In this document: in pieces, positions 8,952 through 20,254 of the stretch
Numbering within the stretch: the first letter of the stretch is position 1
How the letters are laid out: each line of letters opens with the position of its first letter
Assembly (NCBI GenBank): GCA_959607715.1
Contig: CAUHNN010000001.1
Location: 124,001-188,000, forward strand
Source: an uncultured Eggerthella sp.
GTDB taxonomy: Bacteria > Actinomycetota > Coriobacteriia > Coriobacteriales > Eggerthellaceae
DNA length: 64,000 bases
Reading direction: 5' to 3'
Made by a program: the position numbers and the translations under genes
Notes under the pieces: model-generated
The model's input: the letters and a program-made list of their open reading frames with translations, nothing else
Databases searched by the model: none
What the model was told of the DNA's origin: nothing

Positions 8952-9544
8952 AGCATCTTCTCTCTTCGAATCTGATATACCGCAAGCAACACCAAGCCGA
9001 TGATCAAGGTGATCACGCCGAAGCCCACGACGCGCGAATCAACCGATTTGGGATTGTCGTAGCCAGCGGAAATGGCTGACAGCTCTTCGACGTGGATGTC
9101 GGACATCCCTTGGTGCTCGCTGCATTCGAGATGGAACGTTCCCCGCACCTGCAACGTCGTGCCACGCTTGCCGTAGCCGCCGTAGGTGTCGATCGCCTGC
9201 GTCTGCTCCTTGTCCATGACGACCGCCACGATGCTCGGCGTCGGTTCGTCGTCCTGAAGCGTCACCCAACAGCGATCGGACGAAAGCTCGTCGTTGACCC
9301 GCTCGCCGACGACTTCGCCTTTCACCATGACCGTCTGGCCCTCGTAATACGAGTCGGCTTGCGCCAGATCGGCAATCGACGTCTCGTAGAGAAACGAGCT
9401 GTCTGAAAGCTGGTTGACGTACACCTGGTTCTTCGCCTTCTCGTCGTCGGCAAAGCCCTGGCGGCAGAAGAAAAGCGCCGAAGCGACCACGACGAGGGTC
9501 AAGACCGCGAACATGATCGAGCGCACCGCGCGCAGAGTCTTCAT
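8948..9544 (-). CDS. Membrane-anchored OB-fold-like protein
   Basis: This 198-residue protein has one membrane segment near each end (about 8-28 and 168-190) with the bulk between them outside the membrane. The middle region includes YYEGQTVMVKGEVVGERVN, CWVTLQDDEPTPSIVAVVM and TTLQVRGTFHLECSEHQG, which resembles an OB-fold of the cytochrome c maturation CcmE or nucleic-acid-binding type. No covalent haem-binding His motif was recognised. The ATG overlaps the trkH stop and its own stop overlaps rsgA, so expression is tightly coupled. Function is unknown; a role as an accessory domain for the Trk complex is only a guess from position. Confidence 0.75.
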   Translation of the reverse strand: MKTLRAVRSIMFAVLTLVVVASALFFCRQGFADDEKAKNQVYVNQLSDSSFLYETSIADLAQADSYYEGQTVMVKGEVVGERVNDELSSDRCWVTLQDDEPTPSIVAVVMDKEQTQAIDTYGGYGKRGTTLQVRGTFHLECSEHQGMSDIHVEELSAISAGYDNPKSVDSRVVGFGVITLIIGLVLLAVYQIRREKML

Positions 9545-11055
9545 CGGCCCACCGCCCTTACCGGCTTGAGGGAGGTAACGAGCTTCACGATGAGCGCGAT
9601 CAGGGTCACGAACTCGAGACGACCCGCCCACATCTCGACGATGTAGACGACCTCGAGGGATGCGGGCATGCCGTGGGTGACGATCCCTGAGCTCAACCCG
9701 CCGTTCGAAGCCATCGCCACCGATTCGAAGATCGCCGACACCGCATCGTAGCCGTGGGCGATGCCCACAAGCGAGCCGAGCACGAAGGCGATGACGTAGA
9801 GCGCGGTGACCGTCATAGCGGCCTTGGCCTCATCGGTCGTGAGGACCTTGCGGCCAAGATGGTAGTACGTGACCGAAACGCGGGCCGACTTCGGGGCGAG
9901 CGTCTCCCTGACCGTGGCGACGATGGATTTCGCGATGAGGCCCAGACGCGCGAACTTGATGCCGCCCGCCGTGCTTCCGCTCGAACCGCCGACCGCCATC
10001 ACCATAGCCAGGACAAGAAGCGCGCCCGATGAGAAGACCGTTGTGAGTTGGTTGTTCGTCACGTTCTGGAAGCCCGTCGTGGTGGACGCGGAGACGACCA
10101 TGAACACACCGCGGCGCAAAAGGGAAAGCAAATCCGAGAAGCCCCCCGAAACGCACAGGGAGCACATCAGCGCGATGGTCGCGATGATGAGCCAGAAGAA
10201 GCCGGCCCTGATCTCGAAATCGCGAAAGAAGCTCTCGGTCTCGCCCTTGCTCGCCTTGATGAACAGAGCGAAGCTCACCGCACCGGTGAGCATGAGGACC
10301 ATGCAAACGACTTCCAGCGCATAGGAATGGTAGTAGCCAAGCGACTGACTCGTCGGCGCGAAGCCGCCCGTCATGAACGCCGAGATGGATACCCATAAGG
10401 AGTTGAAGAACGCCGAGAGAGGGGTGAAGCCGGCGATGAGGCAGAAAACGAGCAGGATCACGGTCGCGCCGCCGACGACGACAAGCGAGATGCCCATGAT
10501 CAAGCGCACGGTGTTGACGATGTTGGGCAGCACATGCTCACTGCGCCCCTCCGACGAATAAAGTCCCGACGTGGCCTTGCCGAACAGGCCGAGGGAAAGG
10601 GCGACGACGATCAGGCCCAAACCGCCGATGAAATGCATGACGAAACGCCACATGTTGTCGGCATACGACATGTGCTCGATATCGATGACGATGGAGACTC
10701 CCGTCGTCGTCAAGCCGCTCGTCGCCTCGAGAAGCGCATCGAGATACGAACCGTAGTGGCCCGACATGGCAAGCGGAATGGCGGCGACGAACGCCAGGAC
10801 GATCCACGACAACCCCGTGACCGCAAGGGCCTGCTGGTGATCGAGGCGGCCCGGCTGCACGCGAAGCAAACGCAGCGCAGACCCGATGATGAGGGAAATG
10901 CCGGCGGCGAGCAGATAGCGGCTCGCCGGCTCCCATTCGCCGAGGAGGGCGCCGACCAAAAAGGGAATGGCCATGGTCAACGAGAAGACCGATATCAATA
11001 CGCCGAGGTAATGGCCGATGACGCGCACGTCGTACACGCTGAACCGCTGCCACAT
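9541..11055 (-). CDS. trkH: TrkH-family potassium uptake protein
   Basis: The 504-residue membrane protein belongs to the TrkH/KtrB superfamily of K+ channels-transporters. It carries four repeated pore loops: SGLTTTGVS, FMTGGFAPTS, STTTGFQNV and MASNGGLSSG, each with the filter glycine. A conserved AMAVGGSSGSTAGGIK stretch precedes the fourth repeat. I chose the ATG at 11055, which has GGTGG about 8 bp upstream, over a TTG twelve codons earlier. The cytoplasmic TrkA regulator is not in the window. A 44-residue membrane peptide gene lies just upstream in the same direction. Confidence 0.93.
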   Translation of the reverse strand: MWQRFSVYDVRVIGHYLGVLISVFSLTMAIPFLVGALLGEWEPASRYLLAAGISLIIGSALRLLRVQPGRLDHQQALAVTGLSWIVLAFVAAIPLAMSGHYGSYLDALLEATSGLTTTGVSIVIDIEHMSYADNMWRFVMHFIGGLGLIVVALSLGLFGKATSGLYSSEGRSEHVLPNIVNTVRLIMGISLVVVGGATVILLVFCLIAGFTPLSAFFNSLWVSISAFMTGGFAPTSQSLGYYHSYALEVVCMVLMLTGAVSFALFIKASKGETESFFRDFEIRAGFFWLIIATIALMCSLCVSGGFSDLLSLLRRGVFMVVSASTTTGFQNVTNNQLTTVFSSGALLVLAMVMAVGGSSGSTAGGIKFARLGLIAKSIVATVRETLAPKSARVSVTYYHLGRKVLTTDEAKAAMTVTALYVIAFVLGSLVGIAHGYDAVSAIFESVAMASNGGLSSGIVTHGMPASLEVVYIVEMWAGRLEFVTLIALIVKLVTSLKPVRAVGR

Positions 11056-11097
11056 CAGGCATCCACCCGACCCGAAGCCGTCTTCAACCAACGCATG

Positions 11098-11232
11098 CTA
11101 CTCGCCCATGAACAGCAGTCGAACGATTATGGTGATGAAATAGAGCAGCAGAATGAAAGCCCCTATGCTCATGAGGACAGCGGCGAAGCCCCAAAAGGGG
11201 GTTCGCAGGTTTTCTTTCCACTCCTTATTCAT
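11098..11232 (-). CDS. Small single-pass membrane protein (44 aa)
   Basis: A 44-codon reading frame begins with MNKEWKENLRTPFWGF and then has one long hydrophobic helix (about residues 17-41, LMSIGAFILLLYFITIIVRLLF). It ends 42 bp upstream of the trkH start in the same direction. The charged N-terminus and hydrophobic C-terminus look like genuine small membrane proteins rather than noise. By position it may be an accessory peptide of the K+ uptake system, in the way small peptides accompany other ion pumps, but no homologue is recognised. Confidence 0.55.
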   Translation of the reverse strand: MNKEWKENLRTPFWGFAAVLMSIGAFILLLYFITIIVRLLFMGE

Positions 11233-11317
11233 GCGACACATTCTAATACAACCGCATAATGAGTCGAAAGCCGCCGGGGCGGCGGTGGGGCGGAAGCGAA
11301 GCCGGGAGCCGCCGCGC

Positions 11318-11356
11318 AAAAAAGCCCTCCCCCGAGCGGAAAGCTCGAAGGAGGGC
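11318..11356 (-). terminator. Rho-independent terminator after clpB
   Basis: On the minus strand GCCCTCC pairs with GGAGGGC, with an inner GAGC/GCTC extension, followed by six T residues. It closes the chaperone operon downstream of clpB. Confidence 0.9.
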
Positions 11357-11392
11357 GTAGGGTGGCGATACTCCGCCAGAAGAGCTCGGCTG

Positions 11393-14104
<2,712 letters not shown>

Positions 14105-14134
14105 AACTACCTCCTTGCACTGAACTCGGATCGT

Positions 14135-14157
14135 CGCGCACCTCCTTTCGGTGCGCG
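14135..14157. promoter_or_regulatory. 8-bp inverted repeat in the hspR-clpB gap
   Basis: CGCGCACC and GGTGCGCG flank a 7-base loop, 30 bp upstream of clpB. No T tract follows, so it is not a standard terminator. It may be an mRNA processing or attenuating hairpin. It does not match the HspR operator consensus (CTTGAGT-N7-ACTCAAG). Confidence 0.45.
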
Positions 14158-14181
14158 TACATTCCCTTCGATCGGGTGTGT

Positions 14182-14568
14182 CTACGTCAAGCGCCTGAGC
14201 ACGATGGCGTTCTGCTCGGCGACGAGGGAGTTGACGCTTGCGCGCGTCTCTAGCTCGTGGACGCGATCGGCCAAACGGCGAACGCGCTGATGAAGCCCAT
14301 CAATCTCCTCGTCGCGCTCGTCAAGGCGCCCCTTGAGATCGAGGATCCTGATGACGCCGGCGAGATTGATTCCCTCGTCAGTCAATTCGTTTATCAGCTG
14401 GAGCCTCTCGATATCCGCCTCGGAGTACATACGCGTGTTGCCGCGCGTGCGCTGAGGCGAAACCAGGCCCTTCTGCTCGTAGATGCGCAGGGTCTGAGGA
14501 TGAACCCCCGCCAATTCAGCGGCGACGCTGATCATGTACAGCGGTCGATCCTTGTCGTTCATCACCAT
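14182..14568 (-). CDS. hspR: MerR-type heat shock repressor HspR
   Basis: The 128-residue protein has a MerR winged helix-turn-helix (PLYMISVAAELAGVHPQTLRIYEQKGLVSPQRTRGNTRMYSEADIERLQ) and then a C-terminal coiled coil (about 75-115, LDERDEEIDGLHQRVRRLADRV). Both features, and placement within dnaK-grpE-dnaJ-hspR-clpB, fit HspR, the DnaK-dependent repressor of actinobacterial chaperone operons. The ATG overlaps the dnaJ stop by a few bases. I could not find a clean HAIR operator at the dnaK promoter, so autorepression is assumed from the family. Confidence 0.93.
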   Translation of the reverse strand: MVMNDKDRPLYMISVAAELAGVHPQTLRIYEQKGLVSPQRTRGNTRMYSEADIERLQLINELTDEGINLAGVIRILDLKGRLDERDEEIDGLHQRVRRLADRVHELETRASVNSLVAEQNAIVLRRLT

Positions 14569-15470
14569 GTCCTCACCTCTTCGCTCGATGCTGCCCGAAA
14601 CGCCTCGAGGGCTCGCTTCTGCTCGTCGTTGATCGCGGTCGGGATCTTCACGGTGACCTTCACCTTCATATCTCCCGAACCGCTTGCCCCCTTGCCAAGA
14701 CGCGGAGCGCCTTTGCCCCTAAGCGTCAGGACGGTTCCTTCCTGACATCCTGCCGGGACCGCGAGACGCACCTTGGTCCCATCGGGGGTCGGGACGACGA
14801 TCGACGACCCGAGAACCGCCTCGTCGAAAGTGACCGGCAGATCCATCAGGACGTCGGCGCCGTCGCGGCGATACAGGGGATGCTCGGCGATGTGCACCTT
14901 GACGAGCAGATCGCCTGTAGGCCCCCCGTTGATGCCCGGGGCGCCTTTGCCCTTCAGGCGGACGCGGCCGCCCTCCATAGCGCCGGCGGGAATCTTAAGC
15001 GAAAGCGTTTCCTTTTCGGAAGAGCCTCCACGTCCCACGCGCACGCGCTTCTCGCAACCGGAGAACGCCTCCTCGAAGGTGACCTGCATGGTCACCTCCT
15101 TGTCGGCACCCTTCTGGGGCCGCGGCTGACCGCCGAAGTTCCATTCGGTTCCGAAAGCCCCTTCGCCGTTGCGAAGGCTCTCGAGAATGTCCTCCCAGGC
15201 GAACCCGGCGCCGCCGAAGGGGTTTCCCGCCGTGTTCCACCCATGGGGAATCTGGTTCTCGTTTGCCGTTCCGTACTGATCGTAGAGCTTGCGCTTCTTT
15301 TCGTCCGAAAGGACCTCGTACGCCTCGTTGATCTCCTTGAACTTCGCCTCGTCACCGCCGGCATCGGGGTGATGGGTGCGAGCAAGTTTGCGGAAGGCCT
15401 TCTTGATGGCCTCGGGGGTCGCGTCGCGTGGAACGCCTAGCGTTTTGTAGTAATCGGGGGCCTGAGCCAT
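14562..15470 (-). CDS. DnaJ-family co-chaperone lacking the zinc-finger domain
   Basis: The 302-residue protein has a J domain (DYYKTLGVPRDATPEAIKKAFRKLARTHHPD, HPD at 34-36), a Gly/Phe-rich linker (about 75-115), then the two beta-barrel peptide-binding domains of DnaJ/CbpA. The cysteine-rich CXXCXGXG repeats of classical DnaJ are absent, so it is a class B (CbpA-like) member. It stimulates the ATPase of DnaK. The ATG at 15470 has AGGTGGGA upstream; a GTG three codons earlier is less likely. In many actinobacteria this operon position holds dnaJ1; the class B form here is a point to note. Confidence 0.9.
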   Translation of the reverse strand: MAQAPDYYKTLGVPRDATPEAIKKAFRKLARTHHPDAGGDEAKFKEINEAYEVLSDEKKRKLYDQYGTANENQIPHGWNTAGNPFGGAGFAWEDILESLRNGEGAFGTEWNFGGQPRPQKGADKEVTMQVTFEEAFSGCEKRVRVGRGGSSEKETLSLKIPAGAMEGGRVRLKGKGAPGINGGPTGDLLVKVHIAEHPLYRRDGADVLMDLPVTFDEAVLGSSIVVPTPDGTKVRLAVPAGCQEGTVLTLRGKGAPRLGKGASGSGDMKVKVTVKIPTAINDEQKRALEAFRAASSEEVRTW

Positions 15471-15611
15471 TCGTCCCACCTCGTTTCATCATTCATGGCG
15501 ATATGCATCGCCTCCTACAGCAAGGGCGGACCTTGATTCCGCCCGCCCTTGCACTTCATTGCTTCAGTTGTCTTCGCATTCCGTTCGACCAGAGGAGCCG
15601 AATCGCGATGC

Positions 15612-16217
15612 CTAGGCCTCGCTGGGCTCTTCCTCCGAAACGACTTCGCGCTTAGGGCCACCGACCGTTACGGTAACCATCGCCGGTCGAAGAACCTTGA
15701 TGCCCATGCGGTAACCCTTCTGGTACACCTCCGTTACCGTTTCATCGGGAACGGTTTCATCGGGGACCGTGGCGACCGCCTGCGCCTCGAGCGCATCGAA
15801 CGGCTCTCCCTTCGGATCGATGATGTCCACGCCGCCTTTCGTCAGAACGTCGTTGAGCTTGCTGTGAACGGCCTGAACGCCGCCGAGCAATCCGCTCTCA
15901 CCGTTCTTTTCCGCGTAATCGATCGTGCGGTCGAAGTCGTCAAGCACCGGGATAAGGCTCTCAACGAGTTTCTCGGTTGCGCGAAGCTTCTCTTCTTCGC
16001 GCTGCTCGGTCATGCGCCTGCGGTACGTGTCCCACTCGGCGTGAAGACGCAGGTACTTGTCCTTCCATTCGGCGGCTTCGGCCTGAGCCTTGGCCGCCTC
16101 GTCGGAAGCCTCGGCATCCTGCGCCTCGGCTTCGTCCTCGACAACCTGAACTTCAACCTCTTCCACGGAATCGACGGGGTTTTCCGTGATCTCCTCGTCT
16201 TTCTCGGGGGCAGCCAT
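15612..16217 (-). CDS. grpE: Nucleotide exchange factor GrpE
   Basis: The 201-residue protein has an acidic N-terminus (about 1-45), a long helical dimerisation stalk (EAAEWKDKYLRLHAEWDTYRRR, about 48-85), LIPVLDDFDRTIDYAEKN, and the C-terminal beta domain ending GYRMGIKVLRPAMVTV. These are GrpE landmarks. It exchanges ADP for ATP on DnaK. It starts 2 bp after the dnaK stop, so it is co-transcribed. About 140 bp without a gene separate it from dnaJ. Confidence 0.95.
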   Translation of the reverse strand: MAAPEKDEEITENPVDSVEEVEVQVVEDEAEAQDAEASDEAAKAQAEAAEWKDKYLRLHAEWDTYRRRMTEQREEEKLRATEKLVESLIPVLDDFDRTIDYAEKNGESGLLGGVQAVHSKLNDVLTKGGVDIIDPKGEPFDALEAQAVATVPDETVPDETVTEVYQKGYRMGIKVLRPAMVTVTVGGPKREVVSEEEPSEA

Positions 16218-16219
16218 GA

Positions 16220-18130
16220 TTACTTGTCCTTCTTCTCGTCGTCGACGACCTCGAAGTCAGCCTCGATGGTGCCGTCGTCTGCGGGCTGCTGGGCCTGAGC
16301 GCCCTGTGCGCCGGGCTGTCCTGCTGCCGCGTTGTTGCTGTAGACGATCTCCGCCAGCTTGTAGCCAGCCTGCTGGAGCTGCTCGGTCGCGGACTTGATG
16401 GACTCGATGTCGGAACCCTCGAGTGCGCTCTTCGCGTTCGCGATAGCATCCTCAGCCTGCTTCTTGACCTCGTCGCTGGCCTGGTCTCCGACCTCGGAAA
16501 GCGTGCCTTCCGTGGCGTTGATCAGGGAGTCGCAGTTGTTGCGGATCTCAACCTCTTCCTTGCGGACCTTGTCCTCCTCGGCATGAGCCTCGGCGTCCTT
16601 GACCATACGATCGACTTCGTCGTCGGTCAGGGCGGTGGAACCGGAGATGGTGATCTGCTGCTGCTTGCCGGTGCCGAGATCCTTAGCGGAGACGTTCACG
16701 ATGCCGTTGGCGTCGATATCGAACGTGACCTCGATCTGGGGCACGCCGCGACGAGCCGCCGGGATGCCGGAGAGCTGGAACTTGCCGAGGGTCTTGTTTC
16801 CTGCGGCCATTTCTCGCTCGCCCTGGAGGACGTGGATCTCAACGGAGGTCTGGTTGTCAGCCGCCGTGGAGTAGATCTCGGTCTTGCGGGTCGGGATCGT
16901 GGTGTTGCGCTCGATCATCTTGGTCATGACGCCGCCCATGGTCTCAACGCCAAGGGACAGCGGGGTGACGTCGAGAAGGAGAATGCCTTCAACGTCGCCG
17001 GCCAGAACGCCGCCCTGAACGGCTGCGCCCATCGCAACGACCTCGTCGGGGTTAACCGACATGTTGGGCTGCTTGCCGGTCATGTTCTTCACGAGTTCCT
17101 GAACGGCAGGCATGCGAGTGGAGCCGCCGACGAGGATGACCTCGTTCACATCGCCGGTCTGGAGGCCGGCGTCGCGCAGAGCCTGCTCGACGGGAGCCTT
17201 GCAACGATCGAGAAGGTCCTTGGTGATGCGCTCGAACTCAGCGCGGGTCAGCGTGTAGTCGAGGTGGAGCGGACCAGCGGCACCTGCAGAAATGAAGGGC
17301 AGGTTGATATTGGTCTGGGTGGTGGAGGAAAGCTCCATCTTAGCCTTCTCGGCTGCTTCCTTCAGGCGCTGAAGGGCCATCTTGTCGGCGCGGAGGTTAA
17401 CGCCGTTGTCGGCTTGGAACTTGTCGGCCAGCCAATCGATGACGCGCTGATCCCAGTCGTCGCCGCCGAGATGGTTGTCGCCCGCAGTGGAGCAAACCTC
17501 GAAAACGCCGTCGCCGAGCTCAAGGACGGAAACGTCGAACGTGCCGCCGCCGAGGTCGAAGACGAGAACCTTCTCGTCTTTGTTAGTCTTGTCGAGGCCG
17601 TAGGCGAGGGCAGCGGCCGTAGGCTCGTTGATGATGCGCATGACCTCGAGGCCAGCGATCTTGCCGGCATCCTTGGTTGCCTGGCGCTGCGCGTCGTTGA
17701 AGTATGCGGGAACCGTGATAACGGCCTGGTTGATGGGCTCGCCGATGCGCTTTTCCGCGTCCGCCTTGATCTTCTGGAGGACCATAGCGGAAACTTCCTC
17801 GGGCATATAGTCCTTGCCATCGATGTCGACGACGGCACGGCCGCCATTGCCGCTCTTCACGTTGTAGGCGACGGTCTTCTGCTCTTCGCCGGTTTCGGCG
17901 AAGGAGCGGCCGATGAAGCGCTTAACGGAAGCGATGGTGTTCTCGGGGTTGGTGACGGCCTTGTTCTTCGCGGCCTTGCCGACCGTGCGCTCACCGTCCT
18001 TGCCGAAGCCGACGACCGACGGGGTGGTGCGGTCGCCCTCGGCGTTGACGAGGATCTCGGGCTCGGAGCCTTCCATCACTGCCATTGCCGAATTGGTGGT
18101 CCCCAAGTCGATGCCAATGATCTTTGCCAT
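16220..18130 (-). CDS. dnaK: Molecular chaperone DnaK (Hsp70)
   Basis: The 636-residue protein is a standard Hsp70: IIGIDLGTTNSAMAVMEG at the start, VITVPAYFNDAQRQATKDAG, the INEPTAAALAYG and VFDLGGGTFDVSVLELG phosphate-binding motifs, and GGSTRMPAVQELV in the ATPase domain. The substrate-binding domain follows with a flexible Gln/Ala-rich tail ending EADFEVVDDEKKDK. It is the first gene of the chaperone operon, behind a near-consensus promoter, with AAGGA upstream of the ATG. Confidence 0.99.
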   Translation of the reverse strand: MAKIIGIDLGTTNSAMAVMEGSEPEILVNAEGDRTTPSVVGFGKDGERTVGKAAKNKAVTNPENTIASVKRFIGRSFAETGEEQKTVAYNVKSGNGGRAVVDIDGKDYMPEEVSAMVLQKIKADAEKRIGEPINQAVITVPAYFNDAQRQATKDAGKIAGLEVMRIINEPTAAALAYGLDKTNKDEKVLVFDLGGGTFDVSVLELGDGVFEVCSTAGDNHLGGDDWDQRVIDWLADKFQADNGVNLRADKMALQRLKEAAEKAKMELSSTTQTNINLPFISAGAAGPLHLDYTLTRAEFERITKDLLDRCKAPVEQALRDAGLQTGDVNEVILVGGSTRMPAVQELVKNMTGKQPNMSVNPDEVVAMGAAVQGGVLAGDVEGILLLDVTPLSLGVETMGGVMTKMIERNTTIPTRKTEIYSTAADNQTSVEIHVLQGEREMAAGNKTLGKFQLSGIPAARRGVPQIEVTFDIDANGIVNVSAKDLGTGKQQQITISGSTALTDDEVDRMVKDAEAHAEEDKVRKEEVEIRNNCDSLINATEGTLSEVGDQASDEVKKQAEDAIANAKSALEGSDIESIKSATEQLQQAGYKLAEIVYSNNAAAGQPGAQGAQAQQPADDGTIEADFEVVDDEKKDK

Positions 18131-18271
18131 AGTGACTATCCTTTCAGTTGCGGCCGCCTGCCGAGTTCAATCAGGCGAACCCCCTGCCTTTACCTTTATC
18201 AACGGCCATCGCTCTTTCGCAATGCCGGATACCAACAAGGCCCGCTTCCACGGACCTCATCGACAGTTAGA

Positions 18272-18300
18272 ATAATAAAATCTAAGTGCATCATTGTCAA
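18272..18300 (-). promoter_or_regulatory. Near-consensus sigma70-type promoter for the dnaK operon
   Basis: On the minus strand the -35 is a perfect TTGACA, the -10 is TATTAT, and the spacer is exactly 17 bp. Transcription should start near 18265, leaving an untranslated leader of about 135 bases that contains a small GCCTG/CAGGC inverted repeat. Such a strong promoter suits a gene held down by a repressor. No full HspR inverted repeat is visible around it. Confidence 0.85.
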
Positions 18301-18435
18301 GTTTTGTAACCTTCTCGTTGAAGATTATCTTATATTGTTCTATTTTCCCAGGTCAGATAAGGTATACCATTCCTTCATATAGCTTCTGAGCATCGCTCAA
18401 GATCTAACAACGGAGGACTCAACTCTCCCAGATCG

Positions 18436-18472
18436 AAAAAAAGCCCGCTCATGCAATCCATGAGCGGGCTTT
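18436..18472 (-). terminator. Rho-independent terminator after the zinc-ribbon gene
   Basis: An 11-bp stem (AGCCCGCTCAT with ATGAGCGGGCT, 7-base loop) is followed on the minus strand by seven T residues. It terminates the 51-residue protein gene. The 180 bp between it and the dnaK promoter are AT-rich and contain no gene that I can support. Confidence 0.92.
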
Positions 18473-18492
18473 CACGCGAGCAGTGAGAGCTG

Positions 18493-18648
18493 CTATTTCT
18501 TGGCGACTCCGCCGATGAGGGACATCTTGGTGCCGCAGTCGGGGCAGGTGCCCTTCGTGATGACGCGACCGTTCTTGGTGACGCCTTCCTGGGGGTCGAC
18601 CATTTCCTTCTTAGCCTTGCACTTAACGCAATATGCAACAACTGCCAT
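18493..18648 (-). CDS. DUF5679-type zinc-ribbon protein (51 aa)
   Basis: This very small protein has two Cys pairs, CVKCKAKKEM and CPDCGTKM, spaced like a zinc ribbon, with VTKNGRVITKGT between. This matches the DUF5679 family of short actinobacterial proteins of unknown role, probably in nucleic acid or protein contacts. The ATG has AAAGAGGA 5 bp upstream, and a strong terminator follows, so it is a complete single-gene unit. The reading frame runs upstream without a stop, but the Cys motifs and ribosome binding site fix the true start. Confidence 0.85.
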   Translation of the reverse strand: MAVVAYCVKCKAKKEMVDPQEGVTKNGRVITKGTCPDCGTKMSLIGGVAKK

Positions 18649-18796
18649 TGTATCCTCTTTCCTGCTAGGTACATGCACGGTAGCTTCAGAAGCCCCGATA
18701 GCAGGCCTTATTGTAAAGGGATAATCTGCATTTAGCCAGATGAAATGCAAATTATCCGCAGGAGGATCCTTCGGGAGCCGAGACGATGCGAGTCGA

Positions 18797-18985
18797 TTAG
18801 TCCTCGGAAATCTCGGTGATCGCGCCCATGGGGCACTCTTCGACGCAGTCGCCGCATGCGATGCATGCCTCTTCGTTAACGACTTCGAGAACGCCGTCGA
18901 CGACTTCGATGGCTCCTTGAGGGCACGCGTCAACGCAAATGCCGCAACCAATGCACTCGTCGGTATCAATAACGGGATGGGCCAT
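18797..18985 (-). CDS. 2[4Fe-4S] ferredoxin (62 aa)
   Basis: Two clusters are plain: CIGCGICVDACP and CIACGDCVEECP, each CX2CX2CX3C followed by Pro, in a 62-residue protein starting MAHPVIDTDE. It is a clostridial-type low-potential electron carrier. It could accept electrons from IorAB or from hydrogenase-linked enzymes. The AGGTTG element upstream of the ATG is a usable ribosome binding site. It stands alone, about 200 bp downstream of hypE. Confidence 0.93.
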   Translation of the reverse strand: MAHPVIDTDECIGCGICVDACPQGAIEVVDGVLEVVNEEACIACGDCVEECPMGAITEISED

Positions 18986-19183
18986 GATCAACCTCTCTGT
19001 CTCTGATTCAAGATGTGGATAGCAGGCGATGCCTTCTCTCAGCAATCCCCTGACGGGAAAATACCATACAGGTAGCGATATGCAAGGACGAGCGGCTGTT
19101 TTTCTGAGAACGGCATGCACCTATTCGACGCATACGCTCCGCGCCCCCGCTCGCCGCCCATATGAAACGCTTTCATCCAGCGA

Positions 19184-20206
19184 TTAGCAGATGCGGGGGA
19201 GCTGCTCTCCGACCAGCATATCCATGATGCGCAGTGCACCGAAGCCCGTGCGCAGCGATACGCGAGGAGCTCGATCTTCCGGCTTCTCCACAACTTCGCC
19301 GATGATCGCGGCATCGGCGCCGTATGGAGAGCGCTTCATGGCCTCAAGGGCCGCTTGAGCCTGGTCGGCGGCCACCACGCAAACCATCTTCCCCTCGTTT
19401 GCCACTTGATAGACGTCGTAGCCGAGCATCTCGCAGGCACCGCGCACGGCATCCTTCACGGGGATAGCGTCTTCTTCCACGACGAAATCGACGTTCGACT
19501 GAGACGCGAGTTCATTGAGCGTCGAGGCAAGGCCGCCGCGCGTAGGATCGCGGAAGCAGCGGGTGTCGGGAGCGCTGTCCAGGACATCGGCTATGAGGTG
19601 GTTCAAGGGAGCCGCATCGGTTTTCACATCCGCGTTGAACGAAAGCTCCTCGCGACACGCCATGATCGTGATCCCGTGATCGCCGAGCGTGCCGGTGACG
19701 AGAATCTTGTCCCCCGGACGACACAGCGTTCCGGATAGCTCGACCCCTTCGGGGATGAAGCCTATTCCGCTCGTGTTGATGAACACACCGTCACCGTGCC
19801 CTCGGTTGACCACCTTGGTGTCGCCCGTCACGATGCGAACGCCCGCTTCGCGCGCCATCTCCGCCATGCTCGAGCAGATCTTCTTCAAGTCGGCAACGGG
19901 AAAGCCTTCCTCGAGGATGAATCCGCAGCTCAAGTAACGGGGACGCGCGCCGCTCGTCGCGACGTCGTTGACGGTCCCGCACACCGCGAGCTTACCGATA
20001 TCGCCGCCAGGGAAGAAGTGAGGGGTAACGACGAAGCTGTCGGTCGAGTAGGCGATCCGCTCTCCCGGCGCAGGCGAGGGCAGAGAAGCCGCGTCGTCGC
20101 CCTTCAGCAGCTCATCACCCGCATATGCCTCGAAGAACACTTCATCGATGATGCGCTTCATCATCGTTCCGCCACTTCCGTGGCCTAGCAATACCGTTTC
20201 ATCCAT
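19184..20206 (-). CDS. hypE: Hydrogenase expression/formation protein HypE
   Basis: The 340-residue protein shows LLGHGSGGTMMKRII at the N-terminus, YSTDSFVVTPHFFPGGDIGKLAVCGTVNDVA, GDTKVVNRGHGDGVFINTSGIGF and DPTRGGLASTLNE, all HypE/AIR-synthase signatures. It ends in PRIC: the terminal Cys340 accepts carbamoyl from HypF and is dehydrated to a thiocyanate, giving the CN ligands of the NiFe centre. Other hyp genes and a hydrogenase are not in the window. It lies 48 bp downstream of nikR. Confidence 0.96.
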   Translation of the reverse strand: MDETVLLGHGSGGTMMKRIIDEVFFEAYAGDELLKGDDAASLPSPAPGERIAYSTDSFVVTPHFFPGGDIGKLAVCGTVNDVATSGARPRYLSCGFILEEGFPVADLKKICSSMAEMAREAGVRIVTGDTKVVNRGHGDGVFINTSGIGFIPEGVELSGTLCRPGDKILVTGTLGDHGITIMACREELSFNADVKTDAAPLNHLIADVLDSAPDTRCFRDPTRGGLASTLNELASQSNVDFVVEEDAIPVKDAVRGACEMLGYDVYQVANEGKMVCVVAADQAQAALEAMKRSPYGADAAIIGEVVEKPEDRAPRVSLRTGFGALRIMDMLVGEQLPRIC

Positions 20207-20254
20207 GCTTTTTCTCCTGATGGTTGTACGTGGGGAAGAGGGAGGGCGGCGAGC

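Noticed and set aside
18272..18300. HspR (HAIR) operator at the dnaK promoter
   Set aside because: Only the left half (CTTGAC) loosely matches; the right half is absent, so I did not annotate it.
16583..18382. A long plus-strand reading frame opposite dnaK
   Set aside because: It mirrors dnaK, encodes no recognisable domain and crosses the dnaK promoter.
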